This document shows, one piece after another, positions 24,805 to 32,821 of a stretch of DNA of 64,000 bases. This stretch comes from Microbacterium ginsengiterrae. Its GTDB lineage: Bacteria; Actinomycetota; Actinomycetes; Actinomycetales; Microbacteriaceae. The position numbers and the translations under genes were made by a program. Position 1 is the first letter of the stretch, and each line of letters opens with the position of its first letter. Location of the stretch: contig NZ_JACHMU010000001.1 in NCBI RefSeq assembly GCF_014205075.1, positions 1,550,001 to 1,614,000 on the forward strand. The letters run 5' to 3'. Below the pieces are notes generated by a model. The model was not told the DNA's origin. It saw only the letters and a list, made by a program, of their open reading frames with translations, and did no database searches.

Positions 24805-26811
24805 ATGCCGCAGAATCCTGGTGACCCGTACGAGGATCTGCCCTGGCCGGACGAGCCGTGGGAGGACGCCCCGCCGCCGGAGGAGATGGACTGGACCCCG
24901 CAGGGATCCGGGTACGAGCCCCCGCTCGACTGGGGGGAGGGCCCGCAGACTTCCGTCGGCGCCGTGGCGACGGCGTCTGCTCGCAAAGCCGCTCCGTCGA
25001 AGTACCCGAGTGCTGCCGAGGCGCTGCACACCGTCTTCGGGTATGAGGCGTTCCGTGCCGATCAGGCGCAGATCGTCGAGCAGGTGATCGGCGGCGGGGA
25101 TGCCGTCGTGCTCATGCCGACCGGTGGCGGCAAGAGCATCACGTATCAAGTGCCCGCGCTCGTGCGCGAGGGCACCGGACTCGTCATCAGTCCGCTCATC
25201 GCACTCATGCACGATCAGGTCGATGCGCTGCGTGCCAACGGTGTGAACGCGGCGTATCTCAACTCCACGCAGGCGCCCGCTGAGCGCGCCGAGGTCGAGC
25301 GCGCCTACCTGGCCGGTGAGCTCGACCTCATCTACGTCGCGCCGGAGCGGCTGTCGTCTCCCGCGACGACGCGTCTGCTGCAGCGCGGTGTGCTGAGCGT
25401 CATCGCGATCGATGAGGCGCACTGCGTGTCGCAGTGGGGTCACGACTTCCGCCCGGACTACCTGGCATTGGGTGATCTCGGCGAGCGATTCCCCGGTGTG
25501 CCGCGGATGGCCCTCACAGCCACCGCGACCCGCGCCACGCACCGCGAGCTCACCGAGCGGTTGCGTCTCGAAGGCGCGAAGCATTTCGTGGCGAGCTTCG
25601 ACCGGCCGAACATCCAGTACCGCATCGTGCCGAAGGTCGATCCGCGCAAGCAGCTCGTCTCGTTCATCCGCTCGATGCCCGACGGCTCCGCCGGCATCGT
25701 CTATGCGCTCAGTCGCAAGTCCGTCGAGCAGACCGCGACGTACCTCGCCGCGCAGGGATTCGACGCGCTGCCCTATCACGCGGGTCTGCCCGCAGAGGTC
25801 AGAGCGGCGAACCAGTCGCGGTTCCTCCGCGAGGACGGCGTCGTGATGGTCGCCACCATCGCGTTCGGCATGGGGATCGACAAGCCGGACGTGCGGTTCG
25901 TCGCGCACATCGACCTGCCGAAATCCGTCGAGGGGTACTACCAGGAGACCGGTCGCGCCGGTCGAGACGGTGAGCCATCGGTCGCGTGGATGGCGTACGG
26001 TCTCGGCGACGTCGTGCAGCAGCGGCGGCTGATCGATCAGAGCCCCGGTGACCGCACGTTCAAGATGCGGATGGGGCAGCACCTCGACGCGATGCTCGCC
26101 CTGTGCGAGACGGTCGAGTGTCGCCGTCAGAATCTTCTGAACTACTTCGGGCAGGAGTCAGGGCCCTGCGGCAACTGCGACACATGTCTGGAGAAACCCG
26201 ACACCTTCGACGGGCTCGTGCCCGCGCAGAAGCTCCTCTCCACGATCGTGCGACTCAAGCGCGAGCGCAATCAGGCCTTCGGTGCCGGGCACCTGATCGA
26301 CATCCTCCGTGGGTCCTCGAACGACCGCATCCGGCAGCAGCGGCACGACGGCCTCGCCACCTACGGCATCGGCAGTGACCTCTCCGATCAGGACTGGCGC
26401 AGCGTCGTGCGTCAGCTTCTCGCTCGCGGCATCCTCGTCGCACAAGGGGACTACGGCACCCTCGCCCCGGGTGAGGCAGCGGGCGGCGTCCTGCGGGGCG
26501 AGACCCCCGTTCCGCTGCGGAAAGACACCATGGGGCGCGTCAGCACGAGCCGTGCGCGCAAGACATCAGCGGCCTCAGAAGCGGTTGCCGAGGGCGATCG
26601 GTCGCTGTTCGAGGCGCTGCGCGTGTGGCGTGCGGAGACCGCGCGCGAGATCGGAAAGCCGGCGTACATCGTCTTCGGAGACGCGACTCTGCGTGCTCTC
26701 GCGGAACTGCGTCCGGCGTCCGTGAGCGACCTCGAAGGCATTACCGGAATCGGCGAGAAGAAGCGCGAAGCGTACGGCGATTCCGTGCTCGCCGTGATCG
26801 CCGCGAACTGA
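24805..26811 (+). CDS. recQ: ATP-dependent DNA helicase RecQ
   Basis: A 668-residue 3'-5' DNA helicase for recombination and replication-fork repair. The N-terminal 60 residues are acidic and Pro-rich. Helicase motifs are PTGGGKSITYQVPAL (Walker A), AIDEAHCVSQWGHDFRPDY (DEAH and aromatic loop) and QETGRAGRDGEPS. The zinc-binding RecQ-Ct domain has its four cysteines in CRRQNLLNYFGQ through CGNCDTCL. The C-terminal HRDC domain (about 595-668) ends GEKKREAYGDSVLAVIAAN. All catalytic parts are intact and length is normal for actinobacteria. The start is fixed by the leaderless -10 box. Confidence 0.95.
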   Translation: MPQNPGDPYEDLPWPDEPWEDAPPPEEMDWTPQGSGYEPPLDWGEGPQTSVGAVATASARKAAPSKYPSAAEALHTVFGYEAFRADQAQIVEQVIGGGDAVVLMPTGGGKSITYQVPALVREGTGLVISPLIALMHDQVDALRANGVNAAYLNSTQAPAERAEVERAYLAGELDLIYVAPERLSSPATTRLLQRGVLSVIAIDEAHCVSQWGHDFRPDYLALGDLGERFPGVPRMALTATATRATHRELTERLRLEGAKHFVASFDRPNIQYRIVPKVDPRKQLVSFIRSMPDGSAGIVYALSRKSVEQTATYLAAQGFDALPYHAGLPAEVRAANQSRFLREDGVVMVATIAFGMGIDKPDVRFVAHIDLPKSVEGYYQETGRAGRDGEPSVAWMAYGLGDVVQQRRLIDQSPGDRTFKMRMGQHLDAMLALCETVECRRQNLLNYFGQESGPCGNCDTCLEKPDTFDGLVPAQKLLSTIVRLKRERNQAFGAGHLIDILRGSSNDRIRQQRHDGLATYGIGSDLSDQDWRSVVRQLLARGILVAQGDYGTLAPGEAAGGVLRGETPVPLRKDTMGRVSTSRARKTSAASEAVAEGDRSLFEALRVWRAETAREIGKPAYIVFGDATLRALAELRPASVSDLEGITGIGEKKREAYGDSVLAVIAAN

Positions 26812-27008
26812 CGCAGAGACTCCGCCCCGGGTGCGCTCGCGTGTCGCGAGTGTGTAACGGACCAGGAGTTATCTGTGAGTCCGCTGGACATCCGCTGTGC
26901 GGCCCCACCATACTTGGGTTCACATGCGCTCTGTCGGCATCTGTCGACACCTGGGGAGGGCCGCGTGACGCGAACGAAATCGCATCACCGGAGAGGGGCA
27001 GTGAATAT
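26812..27008 (+). promoter_or_regulatory. Upstream region of the repeat-containing surface protein gene
   Basis: This is a 197-base non-coding gap. It contains a tandem near-repeat CTGTCGGCAT/CTGTCGACAC (26931-26950), a weak -10-like TACTTG (about 26911) and the ribosome site GGAGAGGGG shortly before the ATG. I see no strong promoter or terminator hairpin. Confidence 0.3.
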
Positions 27009-30000
27009 ATGTCAAAGGGGAGAAAGGCTCTGGGCAAATCCAGGGTCGTATCAGTCGCGGCGGTAGCCGCGCTGGTCGTCGGGCACGTGATGGGGGCCAA
27101 CGCCGCCTTCGCCGCGCCGGGCGATCATTCGGAGGCGAGATCGCAGTTCCTGAGCGGCTCGATCCTCACCGGAATCGATCTCGATTCCGTCGCCGGGCTT
27201 GCGGGAACGGAAGCCGTCAACGAAGGCGGACCGGTTGTCACGGACATCACCGATCTGGACCTCACGGTTCTGAGCGCACTGAACGTGAACATTCCCGGGG
27301 GCGTCAGCATCCCACTCGGTCAGCTGCTCCAGCTCGGCGCGGTGAACCAGTACTCAGCAGCTGACGACAACGGCGTTTCGCGTGCGGCATCCGGTGCGGT
27401 GAGCAACGCGGGCATCATCGACACGTCAGGCAGCGGGGAGTTCCCCGCCAGCGCGACACTCGATCTGATGGCGCTGCTCCCGGAAACGCCGCTACTTTCG
27501 ACGGCCAACCTCTCGTTGGCCGGCGTCACGGGTGTGGCAGCTCTGGACGCATCGGTGGATGGTGGTCCGGCGGACAACTGCGGCGACATCTCTGCTCCGG
27601 AGAACTGCCTCGACTACACGATCGCCGGCGCCACGACGAACATCGGCTCCCCCGCGGTCGGTGCGATCAGCACCACGGCGACGGCAGCTCTCACGACTCT
27701 GTCGAACACGCTGAACGGGCTGTCCGACACCATTCTCGATGGTCTTCTCGGCGGTGTGCTCGACTCCCTGGACCTGCTCGGTTCAATCGTGCCCGGGCTG
27801 AGCATCGGCTCGAACGACCTCGAGGTTAGTGTCACCGCGGACCTCGCCGCTGCGCTTGATCCGATCCTCGGCCAGGAGATCACCGTCGCCGGTGTGACTC
27901 TGAACGCGGCGGCAGGCACGCTGACGGTCGACTGGGAAGACATCGTCGGCCTGAACGGGCTTCCTCCGAACACGCCGCTGTTGAGCGCCACGACGCTGTC
28001 GACGGTCGCTGCAAACGCGGCGGCGGCGCTGACCGAGCTGCAGGGCGAGATCAACACGGTCGTCGCCGGTCTGCTGGACAATGTCAACGTGCAGATCAGC
28101 GGAGGCATCTGCCTCCTTCGCGTCGTCGTATGTACCGCTGGCCTGAACATTTCGTTCGACGGCTCGTTGCAAGACCTGCTCGACAACTCCGAGCAGCTCA
28201 CGATCACGGGAAGCGGCCTGCTTGCGGCGCTCAACCCGATCCTCGGCCCGCTCACCTCGACGATCCAGGGCGCAACGTCCGCGCTGGTGCTGCCTGTGGT
28301 GAACTCGGCCGTGAGCACGGCCGGCAACGCGATCTCGGGTGTGGTCACCGCTGCGAGCACTGCGCTCTCTGAGGCGCTCACCCTGATCAGTACCGTTGCC
28401 AACGTCGTTGTGAACGTGCAAGAAGAGGGCAGTGCGGGGCCCGGGAGCTACGCCGAGGTCGCCACGCGTATCACCCTTCTCGGCGGAAGCGCCCTCACCA
28501 TCGATCTCGGCCGCGCCGAGGTCGGACCGAACGACATCGTCGCCTACACGCCGACGCTGACGGCGACCACGCCGGTCGCTCCGGGTGAGGACACCGAGGT
28601 CACGTCTGATGGATGGCCGCCTCTCACCGAGGTCTCCCTTCAGCTGACGGACAGCGAGGGCAACCCGGTCGGTAGCCCCGTCGTCGTGACGACGGACGAG
28701 GACGGCAACATTCCGGCAGGTACGCCCGTCCCGATCCCGGCTGACGCAGAGGACGGCACGGAGTACACCGTCGTCGGAACCGATGAATACGGCAACACCG
28801 CAGCGTCTGACACGCTCGTCGTGGACGGCGGCGCGACGGATGCTGACGCGACGGACGCTGACGCGACCGATGCTGACGCGACGGACGCTGACGCGACCGA
28901 TGCTGACGCGACGGACGCTGACGCCACGGACGCTGACGCGACGGACGCTGACGCCACCGATGCAGACGCGACGGACGCTGACGCCACCGACGCTGACGCG
29001 ACGGACGCTGACGCGACGGACGCTGACGCCACGGACGCTGACGCGACGGACGCTGACGCGACGGACGCTGACGCGACGGACGCTGACGCGACGGACGCTG
29101 ACGCGACGGACGCTGACGCCACCGACGCTGACGCGACGGACGCTGACGCCACCGACGCTGACGCGACGGACGCTGACGCCACCGACGCTGACGCCACGGA
29201 CGCTGACGCGACCGACGCTGACGCCACGGACGCTGACGCGACCGACGCTGACGCGACCGACGCTGACGCGACCGACGCTGACGCGACCGACGCTGACGCG
29301 ACCGACGCTGACGCGACCGACGCTGACGCGACCGACGCTGACGCGACGGATGCTGACGCGACCGATGCAGACGCGACGGATGCTGACGCGACCGATGCTG
29401 ACGCCACGGACGCTGACGCGACCGATGCTGACGCGACCGACGCTGACGCCACGGACGCTGACGCGACCGACGCTGACGCGACCGACGCTGACGCGACGGA
29501 TGCTGACGCGACCGACGCTGACGCGACGGATGCTGACGCGACCGATGCTGACGCGACGGATGCTGACGCGACCGATGCTGACGCCACGGACGCTGACGCG
29601 ACCGACGCGGACGCGACCGACGCTGACGCCACGGACGCTGACGCCACGGATGCTGACGCCACGGATGCTGACGCCACGGACGCGGACGCTACGGACGCTG
29701 ACGCGACGGATGCTGACGCGACCGATGCTGACGCGACGGATGCAGACGCGACCGACGCGGACGCGACCGATGCTGACGCCACGGACGCTGACGCCACGGA
29801 TGCTGACGCCACGGATGCTGACGCCACGGACGCGGACGCTACGGACGCTGACGCGACGGACGCTGACGCGACCGATGCTGACGCGACGGACGCGGACGCC
29901 ACGGATGCTGACGCGACGGACGCGGACGCGACCGACGCTGACGCGACCGACGGCGACACTGACGCCGGAGAGCTCGGCATCACTATCAAGCACCCCGTGA

Positions 30001-30353
30001 TCGAGCGCGAGCAGGTCCAGTCGTCGACCGGTACCGGTTTCGCACCGGGCGAGGTCGTGACGGGAGTCATGAACTCCGACCCGATCGCACTGGGCACGCA
30101 GGTGGCCAACACTGACGGAACCGTCACCTTCACCTGGACGATCCCGGCCGGCACCGACCTCGGTGCCCACACGGTGACTCTGACGGGTGAGGACTCCGGC
30201 TCGGTCAGCATCGGATTCCAGGTCGTCGCGAAGGGACTCGCTGCCACCGGCTCCGAGCCCGGCCCGGCGATCCCGCTGGCACTGATGCTGCTCGCAGCTG
30301 GTGCCCTGGCGGTCGTGGGATCCCGTCAGATGATCAAGAAGGCGAAGGCGTAA
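27009..30353 (+). CDS. Choice-of-anchor G surface protein with 74 ATDAD repeats and LAxTG anchor
   Basis: A 1114-residue cell-wall protein. The N-terminus has a signal peptide (residues 1-38, ending ANAAFAAPG). Residues 45-530 are the choice-of-anchor G domain (SFLSGSI-like SQFLSGSILTGIDLDSV), largely small hydrophobic, Asn and Thr residues. Residues 545-608 look like an Ig-type domain. Residues 609-980 are 74 uninterrupted copies of ATDAD, giving about 150 Asp. A short beta domain follows. The C-terminus has LAATG, a membrane helix (IPLALMLLAAGALAVVG) and KKAKA, the layout of a class E sortase substrate. The repeat probably acts as an acidic, rod-like or cation-binding stalk holding the N-terminal domain away from the wall. 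Two hairpins follow the stop, and DUF5819/HTTM genes lie downstream. Confidence 0.9.
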   Translation: MSKGRKALGKSRVVSVAAVAALVVGHVMGANAAFAAPGDHSEARSQFLSGSILTGIDLDSVAGLAGTEAVNEGGPVVTDITDLDLTVLSALNVNIPGGVSIPLGQLLQLGAVNQYSAADDNGVSRAASGAVSNAGIIDTSGSGEFPASATLDLMALLPETPLLSTANLSLAGVTGVAALDASVDGGPADNCGDISAPENCLDYTIAGATTNIGSPAVGAISTTATAALTTLSNTLNGLSDTILDGLLGGVLDSLDLLGSIVPGLSIGSNDLEVSVTADLAAALDPILGQEITVAGVTLNAAAGTLTVDWEDIVGLNGLPPNTPLLSATTLSTVAANAAAALTELQGEINTVVAGLLDNVNVQISGGICLLRVVVCTAGLNISFDGSLQDLLDNSEQLTITGSGLLAALNPILGPLTSTIQGATSALVLPVVNSAVSTAGNAISGVVTAASTALSEALTLISTVANVVVNVQEEGSAGPGSYAEVATRITLLGGSALTIDLGRAEVGPNDIVAYTPTLTATTPVAPGEDTEVTSDGWPPLTEVSLQLTDSEGNPVGSPVVVTTDEDGNIPAGTPVPIPADAEDGTEYTVVGTDEYGNTAASDTLVVDGGATDADATDADATDADATDADATDADATDADATDADATDADATDADATDADATDADATDADATDADATDADATDADATDADATDADATDADATDADATDADATDADATDADATDADATDADATDADATDADATDADATDADATDADATDADATDADATDADATDADATDADATDADATDADATDADATDADATDADATDADATDADATDADATDADATDADATDADATDADATDADATDADATDADATDADATDADATDADATDADATDADATDADATDADATDADATDADATDADATDADATDADATDADATDADATDADATDADATDADATDADATDADATDADATDADATDADATDADATDADATDADATDGDTDAGELGITIKHPVIEREQVQSSTGTGFAPGEVVTGVMNSDPIALGTQVANTDGTVTFTWTIPAGTDLGAHTVTLTGEDSGSVSIGFQVVAKGLAATGSEPGPAIPLALMLLAAGALAVVGSRQMIKKAKA
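28833..29951 (+). repeat. 15-bp minisatellite, 74 full copies (ATDAD)
   Basis: The unit is GC(G/C)AC(G/C)GA(C/T)GC(T/A/G)GAC, repeated in frame without a break from 28833 to 29942, plus a final ATD. Variation is confined to third codon positions, so the protein is invariant while DNA varies; this indicates selection on the protein. A 110-base block (29601-29710) is copied at 29751-29860 with one difference, a higher-order unit of ten repeats. Long open frames on all other readings of this stretch are artefacts of the repeat. Confidence 0.95.
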
Positions 30354-30365
30354 GCCGGATCCTGG

Positions 30366-30387
30366 CCGATACGGCATCTCGTATCGG
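30366..30387 (+). terminator. Hairpin after the surface protein gene
   Basis: CCGATACG and CGTATCGG pair over 8 bp around the loop GCATCT. It lies 12 bases after the stop codon, just before a larger hairpin; the two probably form a tandem terminator or a 3'-end stabiliser. Confidence 0.5.
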
Positions 30388-30395
30388 TTGAACGA

Positions 30396-30430
30396 CGGCT
30401 GGCGGCCCGGAAACTCCGGGTCGCCAGCCG
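30396..30430 (+). terminator. Strong intrinsic terminator
   Basis: A 16-bp stem, CGGCTGGCGGCCCGGA against TCCGGGTCGCCAGCCG with one G-T pair, has the three-base loop AAC. It separates the surface protein gene from the DUF5819/HTTM genes. Confidence 0.8.
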
Positions 30431-30467
30431 CGTTCCCGTCTGCTGTACGAAGAATCAAGGGAGTCCG

Positions 30468-31262
30468 GTGCACAGCAAGGCCGCGCCATCGGCGCCGAGC
30501 AGGTCCGCACGAGTGACCGGCGTCATCGCCACAATCATCATCCTGGTGGTCATCGCAGGAACCGCGTTGATCTTCGCGCCCAGCGGCACACCGCTGCGCA
30601 GCGCAGTCCAGACCGTCGCGTTCCCCTACTTCTCGCAGAACTGGCGAGTGTTCGCTCCGGACATCCTGAAGAGCAACCGCACGTTCGAGATCCGCGCGCA
30701 GTGGCGTGACGACAGTGGAGAGCTCGTGAAGAGCGGGTGGGTCTCGATCACCGAGATCGAGCAGCGCACGGTGAAGGGCAACCTCGCGCCATCGCGCATC
30801 GAGAAAAACAGCTGGAACGCATCCAACACGTATCTCAAGCGCTACCTCGCGCTGGACGAGGCACAGCGTGAGCGGGTGCGTGACACCTTCATCGAAGCGC
30901 GCGACGGCGGTTTCCGGCCGATCCCCGTCGAGGAACTCATCGCCGACCTCGGCGAGGGCGACGGTGACGTCGTCCGATTCCTCCGCGTGGACTACATGCT
31001 CATGCGCTACGCGACGATGTACGCGACGGCGGGCTTCGGTGAAGACATCGAGCGCGTGCAGTGGCGCGTGATCACCGAGCAGCCCAACGACTTCACCCAC
31101 CGCTTCGACGACGAGCGGCAGTTCACCCCGACCGTGCGGACCTTCGGCTGGCGGCAGTCGAACCTGAGCATCGACCCCGACGTGCTCGCGCAGTACCGCG
31201 GAGTCATCGACCGCTACGGCGCGGTCGGCACATTCGAGAGGGCCGCAAATGAAGCTGAATGA
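30468..31262 (+). CDS. DUF5819 family membrane-anchored protein
   Basis: A 264-residue protein of uncertain start: the frame starts at GTG 30468, 13 bases after AAGGGAG. It has one N-terminal membrane helix (VIATIIILVVIAGTALIFA) and an extracytoplasmic domain beginning TVAFPYFSQNWRVFAPDILKSNRTFEI, the hallmark of DUF5819. These proteins are usually encoded beside an HTTM protein and are thought to be its partner; the function is unknown. The gene overlaps the HTTM gene by 14 bases, so the pair is coupled. FSQNWRVFAP is the stretch shared with other DUF5819 proteins. Confidence 0.85.
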   Translation: MHSKAAPSAPSRSARVTGVIATIIILVVIAGTALIFAPSGTPLRSAVQTVAFPYFSQNWRVFAPDILKSNRTFEIRAQWRDDSGELVKSGWVSITEIEQRTVKGNLAPSRIEKNSWNASNTYLKRYLALDEAQRERVRDTFIEARDGGFRPIPVEELIADLGEGDGDVVRFLRVDYMLMRYATMYATAGFGEDIERVQWRVITEQPNDFTHRFDDERQFTPTVRTFGWRQSNLSIDPDVLAQYRGVIDRYGAVGTFERAANEAE

Positions 31263-32337
31263 TCTTTTCGACCGCTGGCTGCGGTGGCTCACGAGTACGG
31301 AGCACAATCTGCGCAGTTTCGCCGTCCTGCGCATCCTGTTCGGGGTCGGTCTCCTTATGACCGTCGTTCCGAGCATCGCAGATCGTTCCATGATCTGGGG
31401 CGCGGCATCGTTCTGGGTCGATCCTGAAGCGAGCCGCCGAGGCTACGTGACGTTCGATGTCCTCCTGCCCAAGGACAACCCCGTCCTCTTCGACCTGGTG
31501 TTCTTCGGCCTCATCGGCCTCATGGTGCTGTTCACCATCGGGCTGGGCACGCGGGTCGTCACGCCGATCATGCTGATCCTCGTGGTATCCCTTCAATCGA
31601 ACAACGGCTTCGTGCTCAACGGCGGGGACACGCTCTACCGGATCACCCTGCTGTTCCTCGTCTTCGCGAACCTGAGCGCGCATTACTCGGTCGACTCGTG
31701 GTTGCGCGATCGCCGCCGCCGCACCTCGTCGGCACGGCGCCGCTGGATCCCGGCACACATCAGGAACGCTGCGCACAATGCCGCCCTGGTGCTGTGCTGT
31801 TTCCAGATCATCGTCGTGTACACGGTGTCCGGGGTGTGGAAGCTCACGGGAGAGGCATGGCCGGCCGGCACCGCGCTCTTCTACTCTCTGCGCATCGACG
31901 CTTTCATGGTCTTCCCGATGGTCAACGAGCTGATCTGGCAGTCCTCGCTGCTCATCTACGTGGCGACCTTCATCGCGCTTTGGTCGCAGACCCTGTTCCC
32001 GATCGCGCTGTTGTGGCGTCCGTCGCGGATCTTCGTGCTCGTGGCCCTCGTGTTCATGCACTCAGGGATCGGTCTGCTGCTCGGTCTGTGGCCGTTCTCG
32101 CTGGCGATGATCGCCCTGGACATGCTCTTCATCCGCGACAAGACGTGGGTGAGCGTGACTGGATGGGTGCGCTCGACGGCGCTCTGGCGCAGGGCTGACG
32201 ACCTCGTCGGCAGGATGCTGCCGCGAGGCGGCGGACGGTCTACGCGATCCACCGAGCGCAAGGCGCCGACGCCGTCGGAGGCCTCGGCGTCCGACGAGTC
32301 CACGTCGAAGGAGCCGATCCCCACCCCGGTCAGCTGA
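31249..32337 (+). CDS. HTTM domain membrane protein (vitamin K-dependent carboxylase-like)
   Basis: A 362-residue integral membrane protein with an HTTM domain, the horizontally transferred transmembrane domain related to vitamin K-dependent gamma-glutamyl carboxylase. It has about eight helices. The N-terminal LRSFAVLRILFGVGLLMTVVPSI and VSLQSNNGFVLNGGDTLYRITLLFLVFANL are typical of the family. The charged C-terminal tail (from about 315) is cytoplasmic. GAGAGGG precedes the ATG. Bacterial HTTM proteins have no assigned reaction. Its closeness to an exported Asp-rich surface protein allows, but does not show, a role in modifying or exporting acidic surface proteins. It overlaps the convergent ohr-type gene by eight bases. 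Confidence 0.85.
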   Translation: MKLNDLFDRWLRWLTSTEHNLRSFAVLRILFGVGLLMTVVPSIADRSMIWGAASFWVDPEASRRGYVTFDVLLPKDNPVLFDLVFFGLIGLMVLFTIGLGTRVVTPIMLILVVSLQSNNGFVLNGGDTLYRITLLFLVFANLSAHYSVDSWLRDRRRRTSSARRRWIPAHIRNAAHNAALVLCCFQIIVVYTVSGVWKLTGEAWPAGTALFYSLRIDAFMVFPMVNELIWQSSLLIYVATFIALWSQTLFPIALLWRPSRIFVLVALVFMHSGIGLLLGLWPFSLAMIALDMLFIRDKTWVSVTGWVRSTALWRRADDLVGRMLPRGGGRSTRSTERKAPTPSEASASDESTSKEPIPTPVS

Positions 32338-32746
32338 TCGCGTAGGGCTCCGCGTGCACCCGCGCGGTCGCGGCATCCTTCAAGAGCTTCGAGACAGGGC
32401 AGCGCGCATGTGACGCCGCCAGCACCTGCTCCGTCTGCTCGGCAGAGGCGCCTTCGACTGACAGGTACGCGTCGGCGTGGAACTCGTACCCGGCGCCTTC
32501 CGCGGCGTCGTGCAGTTCCACCTCGACGCGGACGGCGGTGCGCCGCCCGGTGGGCGCGATCACCTGAGCGGTCGCATTCAGGCAGGTCGCCCACGCGAGA
32601 GCCAGCAACTGCTCCGGATTGCTCGCCGACGTGTCCTGATCGGGGTTCAGCGGTGACGACACCGCCACCGCGAGACCGTCGGGGATGAACGTCTCGCCCT
32701 CGCCGCCGTCTTTGTTGATCGCCTGCGTCCGGTACCTCATGCTCAT
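32330..32746 (-). CDS. OsmC/Ohr family organic hydroperoxide resistance protein
   Basis: A 138-residue thiol peroxidase that reduces organic hydroperoxides in the cytoplasm. The two redox cysteines are in WATCLNATA and ARCPVSKLL, and the catalytic Arg/Glu region is present. It is normally reduced by lipoyl proteins. The length is normal for Ohr. The ATG at 32746 was kept because TATAGT sits exactly six bases upstream, as in the other leaderless genes; the ATG two codons later is possible. The gene ends inside the HTTM gene (8-bp convergent overlap) and is divergent from metN. An inverted repeat in its promoter is a candidate peroxide-sensing operator. Confidence 0.92.
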   Translation of the reverse strand: MSMRYRTQAINKDGGEGETFIPDGLAVAVSSPLNPDQDTSASNPEQLLALAWATCLNATAQVIAPTGRRTAVRVEVELHDAAEGAGYEFHADAYLSVEGASAEQTEQVLAASHARCPVSKLLKDAATARVHAEPYAIS

Positions 32747-32821
32747 CCCTCAACTATAATTGGACTCAGTACACCAATTCCGAGGCGATGATGCCGCGAG
32801 CGAAGAGGGCGGCAGGCATCC
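32747..32821. promoter_or_regulatory. Divergent intergenic region ohr/metN
   Basis: This 75-base gap holds both overlapping promoters and the inverted repeat described at 32753-32779. No S-box or T-box lies in the metN leader. I see no recognisable Shine-Dalgarno close to the metN ATG; AAGAGGGCGG about 10 bases upstream is the nearest purine-rich stretch. Confidence 0.4.
32753..32779. promoter_or_regulatory. Face-to-face ohr/metN promoters with an inverted-repeat operator
   Basis: On the minus strand TATAGT (32758-32753) is the -10 of the Ohr gene. On the plus strand the overlapping TATAAT (32755-32760) is a consensus -10 for metN. AATTGG (32758-32763) and CCAATT (32774-32779) form a 6-bp inverted repeat with a 10-base spacer between the Ohr -10 and its expected -35. 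A MarR/OhrR-type repressor bound there would block both promoters. Confidence 0.5.

Noticed and set aside
28833..29951. Possible CRISPR array
   Set aside because: The repeat is a continuous 15-bp coding tandem without spacers, and no cas gene is present.
28640..30247. Long minus-strand and alternative-frame open frames over the ATDAD array (including one spanning 27783-31391)
   Set aside because: A 15-bp repeat without stops in any frame keeps all frames open. The products (SVASA, RTLTRRTL, VSVRRVSV repeats) have no start signals, and the plus-strand frame alone has signal peptide, anchor and synonymous third-position variation.
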